A stretch of DNA of 64,000 nt from Viscum album (lineage: Eukaryota > Streptophyta > Magnoliopsida > Santalales > Viscaceae), in assembly GCA_963277665.1 (NCBI GenBank), contig OY728128.1, positions 1,866,336,988-1,866,400,987 of the forward strand, written 5' to 3'. Positions 48,845-62,499 of the stretch are shown piece by piece (positions within the stretch are counted from its first letter, which is position 1; every line of letters begins with the position of its first letter). The notes under the pieces were generated by a model. It was not told where the DNA came from, searched no databases, and saw nothing but the letters and a program-made list of their open reading frames with translations. Position numbers and translations under genes: made by a program.

Positions 48845-51047
48845 TGTAAAGTCCCGGTTCCTGAAGCCGCTCAGAGGCCACCCGTACCCGGTTGGTCACA
48901 TGGCCTCAGGTGCATTTCCCCAAATGCCAGAGGCTGCTGACTAGCAGTGAGGGCCTTGGGTGTGATATTGGGGAATCTATTCCCTCATTGGAAGAGTACA
49001 CAACAGAAGTAAACAAAACATGCAATAGAAAAAGTAGTAAATATCCAACAATAATAAACAGCAGAAGGCTAAAATAATAAACAAATAGAGAAAATATATG
49101 TATATGAAAGGAAGCATGATACATATATAGGAAAGAATCCAAATAGGTCACAATGCTAGAAATACAATCAGTACTAAAACAAGTACAATTAACAATATAA
49201 ACTGCTCCACAGCATCGCAAGCCTAAGCTTGTTCCCATGCTCTCCTACTCCAAAGAAATCAAGCACCCGAAGTCGAAGGGCGCTTTCCCTTGTCTATGCC
49301 TACAAAAAATAGTCTATTTGGGCCCAAAAACATGGTCCAAAGGGGGTTTGAGACTAAATCCTAGTAGGAAACCACCCGAAGATCTGTGTCAAACAGTCAA
49401 TGAGCATATGGTAGGTAATAGTACTGTAAGCAGTAAATAGTAACAATAAATATTATGCAGTAATTAGTAAGCGGTAATAGGATGATATGAAATAGTAATC
49501 AATCCATAGAACAACAAGCAACTATGAAGTAAACAACTAACCATAATAGAAACCCCTATGAGAAGTACTCGTAGCCAACCCCTCCTGTCCTATCCAAGAA
49601 GTACCAACAACCCTATGGGAAGTGCACTCAACATAACCCCTCTGGTTTGGTTATACGAAATTATAAGACTCAATGGGGATGCTCGGTCGGTCAATTCCTC
49701 TTATAGTCTAGGGTAGTCAGAGACTCTCTAAGGAAGATAATGTGGTCTAACCCTCTTATGGACCATAGGTATATAAGCTCTCTAAGGAGATCACTCGGTC
49801 AATCCTCCTATAATCTCAAGTCTATCACAGACTCTCTGAGGAAGCTCGCTCAGTCAATTCCTCCTCTAGCCTGGAATGGATTAAGAAAATTAAAACAAGT
49901 AAATAATCTATGATGAAGGTTACTTGGTCTACCCTTTTGTTGTCTATAATATCCAAGACTCTCTGGGATGCTCACTCGGTCTATCCCCTATAGTATATAA
50001 TGTCCAGGACTCTCTGGGAAGCTCACTCGGTCTATCCCTTAAAGTCTATAGCACCAGGTTGTCACAGTCTCGTGCTAGTCAGTGCATAATAATTCTATAA
50101 GGACAATGTAAAACTATAGAGCTACTTGGAAAACCAATCTATAGAATAACAAGCTTTTCAAGAGTACCATTCCATCCTACGGTCACAAGACATGGAAAAC
50201 AGGTACAACGACCAAAGGATAAACGAGACCCAAAGGTCTTAAACAGAACAAGGCATGGGAAAACATCCAAGCATAACAATTATACTCAAACATGATCAAA
50301 TTATCTCTACACAATCAAACATGAAAGGCAGTAAAACAATAGGGGAAAAAAGGTAAACACGCAATACCCCGTTCACGGGTATTGGTGGAAATTTTCACAT
50401 TAAACTCAATGACACTGAATGGTAAGGCACAATCCAACTACCATGATGGTAGGAGATCATTATACTTGAACTACAAGGCTTGATTCTCCTTATAATGTTC
50501 TAGATCTATGAAAATTCATCAAACGTTCAACCCACGATATCTTGAGAAAGAGGGAAAATCATGGAATGAAAATCAAGAAGATGGAAGAGCTCACTATTGT
50601 GATTCCAACGTAATCGATGGTGATCGATTTCATAAAAGGACAGAGGCTCGTGGGCTCGGAGGATGTTCACAGCCATACAAGATGCACTTGGTCTACGAAC
50701 CATAAGAAGAAGACGATTCTATCTATTAGGCGAGACCCCGGTCCATTTAATGAAAAAAAAATAAAGTACACGATGTGTACTTCTGGGGTACACAGTGTGT
50801 ACTTCTGGGGTACACGGCATGTACTAGGATTTTCCATACTCCGCTTTAAGAGGCCTCCATATCACCCCTACACACTGTGTGTGTGGCCCAGACACTGCCA
50901 TCACATAGCCTTGTGCAACATCAATGTACACGGAGGTACTTATAATGTACATGGCGTGTACTTTGAAAATTTCCATATTTTCCACCTTTTCTCAAAAATG
51001 GCCAGAAAAAGAAAAACATACATTTAACGAAGATCCAAGTTCATAGA
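48845..51047 (-). repeat. 5' LTR of gypsy element D
   Basis: This 2203-bp LTR ends TTTACA at 48845 on the minus strand. Its start, TCTATGAACTTGG at 51047, is mutated from TGTAAGAACCTGG. It carries the tandem array at 49555-50070 and palindromic motifs at 50760-50970. Confidence 0.9.
49555..50070. repeat. Tandem repeats in the 5' LTR of element D
   Basis: Degenerate repeats. The clearest pair, GACTCTCTGGGATGCTCAC at 49957 and GACTCTCTGGGAAGCTCAC at 50008, gives a period of 51 bp. Earlier units in the array are more divergent and uneven. Confidence 0.75.
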
Positions 51048-51052
51048 ATTCA
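51048..51052. repeat. Right target-site duplication of gypsy element D
   Basis: ATTCA is identical to 40646-40650. The two confirm the element borders. Confidence 0.85.
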
Positions 51053-51096
51053 ACTAAATCATGACAGAATGAGGGAAATAAAAAACCATAAAAGGA

Positions 51097-51128
<32 letters not shown>

Positions 51129-54100
51129 GTGTTTTAAAAAAAGAACAGGAAACATAAGAGTGTACCCCTTTATAAAATAGAAAATATACAGGATAAACCA
51201 GCATCAAACATCAAGAATATGATCTATCAAAACAATGTAATTAGTTTCACCAATTTGGAACTGTAGTGAGGTCCCAAACCTCACCCAATAAAATGTGTCA
51301 ATTGAGGGGATATCAGCCCAAGTAGAGGAAATTCTCCGTACCTAAGATCATAGATTACGAGATGTTGTCTATATAGATTTTAGAACCATTATCAAGTATT
51401 ATGATGGGATAATATCCTGATATATAAGATATTAGAGATTAATGACCTAATATAACCATGCCCTTATGTAGTTTCAAACATAGAAAATTATGGGATTACG
51501 ATGCTTGATCCTTTCCGTTGGATCTAAAGATCTAATTATACTAATATTCTTGAAACCCCTCACATATAACATATAAAAATGATAGGAGAACACCACCATG
51601 TTCTATATAGAAAAAAACTCAAGATATTATATCTTTTATCATAGATCCATGTCTAAAAATATATATATATAAAATATATTATGTCAAGAAAACTACATGA
51701 CATGTACTAAAGTGGTACACAACATGTGATCCCTCAGCATCTTCATGGCCATGTACTACCCCACCACATATATGTAATGGTCTAGTTACACGGAATGTAT
51801 GATGGGGTTCATTATGTGTGGTGTTTTCAAGGCAATTGGTGCATATCTTGATTAAATAGGTCTCTACTACCGAGGGGTTCACAATATTTATAAGGGGGTA
51901 TATGGTGTGTGACACCCATGTTGGTACTCGACAGATGTTTCTTGTTTCCTGAGTTGTGTAGTATCACTAAATTAATTTCTTTAATAGAACCATGGAATGT
52001 ATTACATGGGGAACACCCAATGCATGACATTCAAATCCATTAAACACACCATGAAAAATTTATAATCACATGGATACTCGATCACCATAGTCGAGGGTGT
52101 ACATTATCATGATTGGGTGACCGAGAACCAACTACTTTGCATAATTTTATTACCATTAAAAGCATACATTTTGATATATACATGTTTTTATCATATTATA
52201 ATACTGTTTATACTACAATTTCCAATATATTTTTTATAATTTCCATAGATTGAAAATCAAATAAAAATGTTATATTAATTTCTTATTTATAATGTGAACC
52301 TAGAGATATCATGATACGAAACATAAACATGCATACTATGATCTAGATACATCATTCTAAAATAAATATGATGCGTTATTATTTGGTTTTAGGGGTCATA
52401 CACACTAAGAATTATTATCAAGCTGTTATCACATAGTGATTTTGAGTATATGATATCAAGATAAATGAACCACCCATAGAAACACCACATTTTTCTAGGG
52501 TTATTGGAAGTTAGTAGCCATGAACAGGTATAATGGTCTTTGGAATTTAGATTATTATCAGTGAATACAATTTGACTAAATCCTATGATGAAATATAAAA
52601 ACGTTTCTTTCATGATGTGGTTTCTTGCATTGGGTGCACCATTGGTGGTATTACATTTAGTGAGTAATCATGATATAGTCTCTCTCTTCTAAAAAACTGA
52701 TATCTATTTCCCAGTTGATCCGGATGGTAGTACCTTCACTAAATCTATGGATATGGTAGAAGAATGTAATTATATATGATATGTTTAATGAATAATAATT
52801 TAATTAAGGATGATAAAACAAAGTGACTATCTTTCATTATGATATATATTACGGTAAAGAGATTATATTTCACAACACATGTTCATATGTGGTTTTCATT
52901 ATCTATAATAATCATTATCTACATAAGGGCTTTGATGGGTCACTAGACTCCACTGTTAGTCTATGAATATTATTCACAATTATTATGATAAGGTCTTAGA
53001 GGGTAACACAATGAGATTATTAAAAAAATGGAATATTCTATTGAATAGGAGTATAGAACATGGTGGTCCCCATCATAGGGTTTTAGAGATGTCTGAATAT
53101 AATTTATCTGTAAGAAATAAATAAATTCATTATTATTCATGTAAATAATAATTGGAGTGGAATTTTTTTAATGTTTTTACTTATATTTAATTGAATATAT
53201 GGATAATATTTAACAAATAATGTTATTCTTATTTTTTATGGTTCATTTAATATACATAGGAATAATGAGTTGAGTTAATGAATCAATTTTGTCATGTAAT
53301 ATTTTTATTATATTGAAAGGAAGTGATTAAAATATTAAATAAAATTATTACATTGTTAATTATTCATATCATGTCATTTATTCCTTTTTTAGGGGGTGGA
53401 AAATGTTTGAGGTACCGAGGATCCATTTCAGGGTATTTTATACCTCGCTATATGAGTTATAGGGGATATCATTTTATGAACTATTCATTTCATGAATTTA
53501 ATATCCCCCTCTAGTCTCTCACACATCCTAGAAAAATAACATGATGATCCAAATACATACTCAAGGATAAACATATTAGTATTATAGTGATATTTGAGAC
53601 ATAACATTCTTTACAGAATCTTTACATAAGAAATATTATAAAAAAATCGATGTCCCGATAGACATTCAGTGAATTTGTGGATGGTCTAGAGGGATCAGAC
53701 CATAGTTCCATCAAGAAAAATTCTCCAATAATCAGTGATTGTAGAATAAGGATTAAAATTTAAGAAGGAAATTGTTTGATTAATTTATTGTGAATAATTA
53801 TTTCATGTGAGATCCTTATATATCATATTGGGATATGTATCACCAGAGATGACATAGTTATGTTGATTCAGTGGTAAATATTTTAAATTCCCAATCCATA
53901 TGCTTCCACTATGAACCCCGATACCTAAAATTGGTATTAGTTAAATAAATTTATTGTTTAATATAATTTAAAAATAAAAATAAAATTAAAATCACATATA
54001 GTGACTCATTTCAATCTAATCACACAAAATAGTGTTTTGATTTAGTTCTAGATGACCATGTAACGACCATCTAATGTTTTATATTGGATCAAAACTATTT

Positions 54101-54160
54101 TTTTTCAAGTAATGTAAAATAGTACAACATATATTATTATATCGTAGTTTTACCTATGCT
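51053..54160. other. AT-rich spacer without recognisable genes
   Basis: This continues the sequence left of element D. It includes an (AT)n microsatellite at 51097-51124 and a GTACACAACATGT-like patch near 51715 similar to the element D leader motifs. Short frames (51679-52030 minus) look like chance. Confidence 0.45.
51097..51124. repeat. (AT)n microsatellite
   Basis: An uninterrupted alternating A/T run of 28 bp. Confidence 0.9.
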
Positions 54161-54162
54161 GG

Positions 54163-54384
54163 TTGTATTATCTAATACCAAATGTCCCTGCTACTCTAAA
54201 TATTTTTTTGTGGATGAAATACGTTTTTCCATTTAGGACAACATTCCACAATTATTTGCATATAAAAAAAATTAAAACTCCCATTTTGAAGGCTTTAGAA
54301 ATGAAAATTTCAAAAGAAAATATATATATAAATATATATCGAAATGGGTTTCCTCTAAATATTTTAATAATAATAAAAAAATAA
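54163..54384 (+). pseudogene. Possible LINE zf-RVT fragment
   Basis: The start of this 73-codon frame, IPNVPATLNIFLWMKYV, resembles the W..KVPLKIKIFLWLA motif of the zinc-binding domain after RT in plant LINEs. The rest (FRTTFHNYLH) is compatible but weak. No RT is found upstream. This is low confidence. Confidence 0.25.
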
Positions 54385-55904
54385 AAGTGATGGGGGAGGT
54401 GGTGTTTTCAAGCTAATAATGAAATAAAAAAATGGAAAATAGGGGGAGGGAAAGGCACTAGCAGTTAAAATAAAAAATATATCATATAAAATTGGGGTAG
54501 ATAATCCACCCACCCAACCCAATACATGATCCCAAATAACCCATAACCACATTTTAGGGGTTTTGGAAGTCACCTTGTGGACAATACATTTAATTTTTAA
54601 TTTAAAAATATGGATATATTTGGGAATAGTTTATAATTAATGCAGGGTGAGTTGAAATAATATTAAATTGTTTAAAATCAAATAATTTAATTTTAATTAA
54701 TTTTAATCACCTTAGTGATAAATTTATATAAAAATTAATATTATTATACATTTTTTTCTTACTAAATGATCTTGATCATCGATTGACCGATGTATACATA
54801 GATTTAATTTACATAATTTTTCATTGAAATTAGGTGTGATGATTCAGGTATTTAATTTTTTTTATGGTCATTGCATTATTTTTCCACTATTTATATGTAT
54901 AAGGGATTATATGTCCATGTTAATTATTTTTTATGTACTTTGTTCTTTCCTATGTGTAAATATAAAATTTTGAGGATGATATAAACAAGAACCACATCAA
55001 GAAAAGGTTTTATTTTGGAAAATAATTGTATACATTGGTCAAGGGTGGAAGTCATGACATGAGTTAGAAATAACGTATTTATTCAACCTCTCTGGTTAGT
55101 TTTGATCCATTTACAGACAATGTATCAAACATTTATAAATTCTCAAGATCATTCAATTTATTTATTTAATATATTAATGGTTTATTACTATTTTCTGAAT
55201 AATCAAGTTTTCATGATAACAAGAAAAAAATTAATAGATGTTAATACATTAAAAAGAATATAACCATTAGGAATGTTTCTATTTAATATAATGTTTAGTT
55301 TTTTGAATGATCGCATTGTAAAATCATGATATATAAAATCAATTCATTTATTAAGTAAAAAAAGTCCCTAAAATAAATATTAAGATGTCACACCTTCTGT
55401 TTCTCAAATATGAAAAAACATGGTGTACAAGATGTTCATCACACCATGTTGGGGGGGGGGTACATCCTAAAACTATTTAGTTATTGTATGATTAATGGGT
55501 TAACATTATTAAATTTCACAGCAAAGAAGTATCCCAAACGAGCTTAATTACTTATTAGTGGTGAAGTATTTCATAAATCATGGTTATAATTCCTAGAAGT
55601 TGTGAATTCGCTCAAAAATTCATGGAGACATCAGTAAATGTATTTTTTCTAGTCTAAACCCTACCTTGAAACTCTTAGAGTATTGTAATAGCCATATCTT
55701 GTACTATTCAGAGAGGGTTTGAAGATCTTTCCCACTAGAGTACTCATAATACCATGTATTCTAAATCAAGTAGTGAGGGCTACTTGGGTTTGATAAAATA
55801 GTGTAAGACATTTAATAATATAAATTATCAATAATATATAATTTATAATCTAGAAAATGTACTAATATTATAAATCGATTTTCCATAGATAAAATGGAAA
55901 TCAC
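54385..55904. other. AT-rich spacer
   Basis: No protein or repeat signal apart from a ten-base G run at 55451-55460. Confidence 0.5.
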
Positions 55905-58900
55905 AGTAATGAACCAGACCCTAGTTTCCAAGAGCTAGTACCTTACATTATTAAATTGGTAAGTTTACTTGGATGTCACATTCCGAATGAGAGAATCATT
56001 TAGTAGTTTTGTAAAACTAGAAAAAATATATGAATTACATTACAAATGGAATGAAAAAAACAACAACATTGAAACTCCATTAAAAACACTCCTAAACTCT
56101 TTGATTACTCCTATAAGTCATTGAAAATAATATTCATCTTCAAATCCTAGGGAAAATAAAACATAATAAAGGGGTGAGATCATATTATCTTTAATGGTTT
56201 GTAATATAGTGGAAGCTATCATAAACATAAACATTAGGCATGGTGACTAACTAAAAACACATGCCTTTAGAAATAAACATAGTCATAAGATGGTGGGAAT
56301 AAAAGTTACGAAAATAAATCCATATAATTAATCGTAAGAGAATAATCCTTAATAATGCACATTCAATTAGTAAAATATCACATGGTTTATCAATTAATAA
56401 TTTCATAATGAGGGATTGAATAATGTTGGACATCTGAAACATATCGTCAAGGCCTCGACCAAGACCTCTGAAAATACTTGGGTAAGTCCATGGCCAAAAC
56501 CCAATTCTGTTTTGTCTGATGACACTTACTAATGCATCAAGGGGATATATAGGTCCCCACCCATCACATTATAAGTCCAATTAATTCATAATATTAATGG
56601 GGCTAAAAATAAAAAACATTAACATATGATATTTAATTAAAATTCATCAATCTGTATATATAATCACTAACTAATCAGAGTGGCATATTGAATTGTATCA
56701 AGATAACACATCCACATTCGCACTAGTCATAAAAAATTTAATTAGATCTGGTAGATGAAAATAATAATATATCAATCTAAATAAATCATACAATTATACA
56801 AATATTTTTAATCGATGAAAATATTCTAATGAGATCATCAAGGAATTCATGAGACAAATACCCCTTTTACTAATCAAAGAAGAGTTATTTCGGAAAAATA
56901 ATTTTTATTTATTATAACTATTTTATAAACCTAGTAATGAAAAAATTAGGTTTTTATTGAAAAAATAAGTTATTTTATAAAATTTTGTTGTCTTAAAACA
57001 TATTAAAGATGGTACATGAAAATTGATATGAAATCGGGACGTTCCCTTTAACCAGGAATGCGTATCGAAATGAATTGAAATGGGAACATCAAAAAAACAT
57101 GTATTTTTTTAAAAGAAAAGTGATCTGATATAGAAACATGGTATTGTAATGAATACATATAATTTAGAAGATTTATCTAAAACGAATTTTTAATTACACT
57201 GGTGTATAGTGGGAGAAAGCATAACCTTAATGAAAATGGAGGTTTGGGATGAAAACCCATACCTTATGTCTGAATGTGTTCTGCACTTGACCTTAACATC
57301 CTACATAATAAAATTAACTCAATTAAGTAATTAATTCAGGACTATAACTTCATTTATTTTATTTATTTTAATTTAATTTTGTTCATTTATTGTTGTTTTT
57401 ATGAGTTCTATGATACGATGTTATTGCTTAGGAGCATTCATTTCCTTGGTTTGCACGATTAGTATACATATATATGAGTGCAGATTTTCATGTGGAATTG
57501 GTATAATTATACCTAATGAAATATATATTATATTAATGAATATTGATAATTTTAAACAATTATATATATCATATGGTAACATGATTGGAGGATGAATAAT
57601 TAGATAATACATTTAGTGATAATCATTTATATTATTAAGGTGGTTATTGATCATAACGAACTCTTTTTTATCATTTAGTGTTATGTAAATATGTTACCTA
57701 TAGAACACAAGATACATTATAATACATATATTTTAACAATAAAAATGGAGTAATTAACAATCTAGAAAGAGAAATTGAAGAATGAAAATCCATCATCAAT
57801 TTAGGTTATAAATCAGTACCTCACAAACAATGATATCATTTTAAAAATAAATGAGAGAGAGATAAAGGAGTATAAAGACGGATATTAACATAACATGATA
57901 TAATTATAGTATATAAGTGATACTAGAGTTATCACGATCATTTAGATAGTGGTGGTGAGGAGAGAATAGTAAAATAAAATAACATGATAATAAATTAAAT
58001 GGAAAATAAAGAGGATTTTACCTCTTTAATACTCTTCATTGGCAACCTACTTAAGGGGATTGGTTTTGGTATTTTGGTAAGACCAAGAGATCTATAATGT
58101 GGGAGAGAGGCATTGGAATAATATTTGGGATGATTTTTATTGTCATCAAGGATTATAGGTGTGAGGAGAAGGTGTGTTATTTATAGTGTAGGAGGGGGTT
58201 GATTTCTCAATATTTTATTCATTATTTTATTAGTTTTTTCATGAAATGAAACTTAATTGATTATTGTGAGTAAATACTATAATAATTTAATTTTATTTTA
58301 AACCTATGGTGCTTATATTAACCAAGCATTTCTTATTACACAATAAATAATGCATTTATCATTTATCGTAACTTATCTTATTTTATTATTCACGAAAAGT
58401 TCTTGTATTTTAGAAAAACAATTGAAATTCAACCTAACAATTTATCAATGTATAAAATTATAAAATGAACTACATTTAAGTAAAATAAATTTATAAATAT
58501 GATAAGTGTTATTTTTCATTAAAGCTATAATTTTCTCAAAAAATAAAGATTTTAAATTTATAACTGTTTTTTAAAAAACTTTCAAAAATTAAATAATGTC
58601 TCATGAAATTATACTAAAATAATAAAACAAAAATGTTTTTTCTTTTGAATAAATTTTATAAAAATTAATTTTCTTTTAAATGATGTTTTTATCTACAAAA
58701 ATGTAATTAAATATTTATGGCATACAAAAATACAAACACTTAATTAATCATTTTTTAAATATTCATTTACTCACACTATGATATCATATTTGATACTTCA
58801 ATTTATAAGGTGACTAAATTTTATTTATACTTTCATAGAAGAGGTTACTATTAATTAGCCCAATTAAATATTCAAAAGGTACATATTACTATTCCAAAGG

Positions 58901-59064
58901 TCATATTACTATTTTATCAGTATAGTACACTTAACTTCTAAAAATACCTATTATTTTGATCATTCATCATTTATAAAGATTTAATTGTGTTTCATATGTG
59001 ATCTATACTATATCAAATAAACATAATAAGGTAAATAACATTGATATAATTCTGGGACATTACA
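55905..59064 (-). repeat. 3' LTR of element E
   Basis: About 3.2 kb. It starts TGTAATGTCCCAGAAT at 59064 on the minus strand, and its end near 55905 is placed by comparison with 63889. It contains a CCCTAGGATTTGAAG block near 56145-56160 and a block at 56531-56567 that match TR-GAG LTR sequence. Confidence 0.7.
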
Positions 59065-59067
59065 TTC

Positions 59068-59082
59068 ACTCCTCCTACAAAA
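59068..59082 (-). other. Polypurine tract of element E
   Basis: The minus strand reads TTTTGTAGGAGGAGT shortly before the LTR start. Confidence 0.6.
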
Positions 59083-59099
59083 CATTTTCTCCTCAAAAA

Positions 59100-60400
59100 T
59101 TTCCATATATTCAACGCATAAAATGATTTAGGTAGTTTATCATCATTAGATCCGTAGGATCACAAGTTTCCTCATCAATTTAGTGTCTTTTCTAAGGTAA
59201 AATTACCAGTCGTGTTGTCCAATTCATCAACACAAGTTATTTAGTGTTGAGAATCCTGATATGCTCTTCATAGTAAGACAAGTCTGGTTCTAATTCTATT
59301 ACACTAGAAGTGAAGAGATGCATTGGGTCTAGAATGAACATCCTTAACAAAGAGATATGGATCATATTTTGTAGCATAGAATGTCTAGGCGTATTTCCAA
59401 ATGGCATGACATAACTCTGATTCTCTCTATAATTTCAAAAGAAACAATGTACCTGGGGCTCAGTATCCCTTTCTTACAAAATCTTATAACACCCATCCAT
59501 GGAGATACCTTTATAAAAACATGATATCCCAATTGAAATTCAAAATACTTCCCAACATGTTGGTGTACTAAATCTCTTTCCATAAAACGATTAATATTCG
59601 TCTAGTTGAATACTTGAATGGAAGCCATTATTATAGTAAAGTTGTACCAATGAAAAATAGATATCCCACATACCATAAATGTTAAGGTAAAATGATCTCA
59701 ATATGTCTTCTAATGTTTGAATGGTCCTTTCAGACTACTAGTTATTTTGAGGGGGATATGTAGTACTCAAACGAAGCATAGTATCCAAATATATCTAAAT
59801 AATTTCCCACATTTTTTATTTTAATCATGGATCACGACTAGACACAATAGAAATGGGTGATCCACGATGTCTTAAAACTTCCTTAATATAGAGTCGTGTA
59901 TGGTTATCTAGTCAAAAATCATCCTTTATAGTGCGGAAATATGAAAATTTGGTGATTCAATAAAAAATCACTCGTAATGAATCATTCTTTCGTGATGTTT
60001 TTGGTAATCCAGTGATAAAATACATAGTGATGTCACCCCATTCCCATGTACGAATTGGTATAGGTTGGATGAAACCACAAGGATGTTGTCTTTCAGGATT
60101 CACCTATTGAAAGACTAAACATATTGATACATAATCAGCAATTTACCAATTCATATTATCCCAGCAAAAATGTTCCATCAGTTATTTATAAATCATAGTT
60201 CTAATAGGGTGTATAGGGAAATATGAGCTATGCCAATCATTTAATAACTCTCTTTTTAATCCGGTGTATAGAGGGAACTCAAATCCTCTTCCTGAGTTTT
60301 ATAATTCCATCCTCATACATGTAGTTTTCCAACATACCATCATTCAAAAAATTAATTTTCTTTTGATGATTCTTATCATCATACTGATAACTTTTAATCT
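59100..60400 (-). pseudogene. Integrase of element E
   Basis: Readable in broken frames: LYIKEVLRHRGSPISIVSSR followed by DP (about 59830-59905), which keeps the catalytic Asp region (usually VSDRDPRF), then SERTIQTLEDILRSFYL (about 59700-59745) with the region of the catalytic Glu, YYNNGFHSSIQLDEY (near 59620), and a C-terminal block GYHVFIKVSPWMGVIRF with KKGILSPRYIVSFEII (59362-59583). Many stops. It is non-functional. Confidence 0.75.
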
Positions 60401-60401
60401 T

Positions 60402-61813
60402 TTAAAATAATGATGGTTGGGATAACAATTGAAAAACTAATAATGTTTCAACTTCCTTGATAATTATGATATGTAACTTTTCTATACCCGTGTACACATG
60501 ACCCCTGTCAATCCTCATTTTGTTTAGAACCACATGGTCTTTCCTGATTAATGTATCTCTTGCCTTATTCACCTTCCCAGGGTGGGAGTGTAATGAAAAC
60601 TCATAATCCATGGGAATATCGAGCCCTCACAATTTACTCATATTGTGTACCTTCTAGGAGAAGATATAATTTACACTATTTTGATCAATATATATCTCCC
60701 ATATTTCACTATAAATATAATGTCTCTATATTTTAACAAAAAATATTATAGTCGCTGAATCAAGATCACGAGTTAGATAGTTTTATTCATTATTTTTAAC
60801 TGCCTTGATGCATATGCAATAACTCTGTCATTATTCAAAAGGGCACACCTGATTCCTTTCATTGACGCATCATTGTAGATCACAAACCCACCATTTCTTG
60901 ATGGTAGATTCAGGATCAAAGAATTCACCAATCCCCTCTTTAAATCTTCAAAACATGCTTCACATTCTTTTGTCCACATAAACATAACCCATTAATGATT
61001 TAGCTTGGTTAAATGGTTAGCTAATCACGTGAAGTTATAAATGAAATGTTGATAATAATTAGATAAACCAATAAATATGTACCTTAGTTAAATTTGTCAG
61101 TGTTGTTCATTATTGAACATCCATTTTCTTCAAATAATCAACTCAGATTCCATCCTTTGAGACAATATGGGCAATAAAGAAACAGATTGAACCCCAAATG
61201 TACACTTTCTAAGATTCCCATATAATTCATTTCTTCTATAAGTCTTCAGAATAATCTGAAAGTGATTCTCATGATCTTCATAGATTTTGGATTATACAAT
61301 GATATCATAAATTAATACCACAATATATTCATCAAGATATTCTATGAAAACACTTTTCATTAGATCCATGAAAGTAGAGGGTGAATTAAACAGTCCCAAG
61401 TGTATTACTGTAAACTCTTAATGCCCATACCTGATTCGAAATGTTTTCTTTGAAATATATTCCCTCCTCAAACACAAATGATGATATCTGGATCGAAGGT
61501 CAATGAAAAATTTTGGGATCAATAAATTTGATAAAATAAATCATCAAAGCAAGGAAGAGGATAATTTTTCCTTATCATACAAGTATTTTTCTCTATATTC
61601 AATACAAAATTTCTTGTATCCATCTTTAATTATGAAAAACATAACATGAGACCCCCCTGGATAAACACTGGGGAGAATAAATCCATTATCACTCAATTCA
61701 TATAGTTGTGTATTTAGCTCCACTAATTCCACTGTGTCAATTATATAATTGTTATTTAATACATTCCTTGAAAAAAGAATTAAATCAACAGAAAAATCAA
61801 TTATCAACTCCAT
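60402..61813 (-). pseudogene. Reverse transcriptase and RNase H of element E
   Basis: RT begins with LVELNTQLYELSDNGFILPS and SHVMFFIIKDGYKKFCIEYR (61544-61813). The catalytic block reads YIVVLIYDIIV (near 61310), where the usual FIDD has lost its first Asp to Tyr. RNase H is clearer: MFMWTKECEACFEDLKRGLV, LNLPSRNGGFVIYNDASMKG, and RVIAYASRQLK (60773-60985). The end block YEFSLHSHPGKVNKARDTLIR (60500-60611) fits the YHPGKANVVADALSRK motif. Normal Ty3/gypsy order, inactive. Confidence 0.8.
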
Positions 61814-61829
61814 AGGATCCTAGGGATTT

Positions 61830-62499
61830 TCTATAGAAATATATTAATGTATTCTTGTACAATAGGTACATCATGAATTTAAATATTCATAGATAATGTT
61901 ATCTATTTCTCTCCAATAATTTCATTCAGTAGATCTAATGGAGGTAGATCAAGATTAGAATCAGACAGTGATGTTTCTACTCTAAAGACATGGGATTCTA
62001 TACCTTCCTCACAAATCATAATTTCCATCTTCTTTCAATTGATTTTCTTATCATACTTTCAAATATTATCCACGACAAGTATTATTTTAAAGATAACCAT
62101 AGGTTTGATTATACAATTAGCTAATAAAGCACATTTATATGCCATATTGGGATCCTCCTAGTACATCTTTATTCAAATGAGACTTCCCTTAAGAGTTTTG
62201 ATTGACCACTCCCTTGTTAAAGAGAATTAGAAATATCTATTTTATTATAAAAATTGGCAACATATAAAGAAATGTGGTGATCCAAAATTTAATAACGATT
62301 TAGCTAAATTTGAGAAAATGATTAATGTACCTACAACCACATCATTATGAACTTAAACCTCATTTATTATGATCACATAAGCTTGTCCTTGATCTCATGA
62401 ACTTTTCTGAGGAAATATTCCTTAATGATTCATAAAATCACTTCATTGTTTCCTGTATCCATACAATTTTTTAATTGACCTTTGGTATCTTCTTTATTT
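61830..62499. other. Expected protease region of element E, not readable
   Basis: By position this lies between gag and RT, where the protease should be. I could not read a DSG/DTG motif. Stops are frequent in all frames. Confidence 0.4.

Larger units (their letters stand above)
40651..51047 (-). mobile_element. Ty3/gypsy element D (Tekay/Del type), complete but mutated
   Basis: This is a 10.4-kb element on the minus strand: 5' LTR at 48845-51047, PBS, long leader, gag, protease, RT, RNase H, integrase with chromovirus tail, PPT, and 3' LTR at 40651-42810, with ATTCA duplications on both sides. The start MPPR of gag and the integrase tail (VSQLRRYFSDPSHV) fit Tekay/Del chromoviruses. There are many stops and frameshifts. 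The LTRs differ by about 15% over the first 170 bp by eye, so the insertion is old. Confidence 0.92.

Noticed and set aside
50617..51027. A 136-codon plus-strand protein
   Set aside because: It lies entirely in the element D LTR, on the strand opposite to the element, with repeat-derived composition.
51097..51124. Satellite or centromeric array
   Set aside because: Only a short AT microsatellite. No longer tandem array surrounds it.
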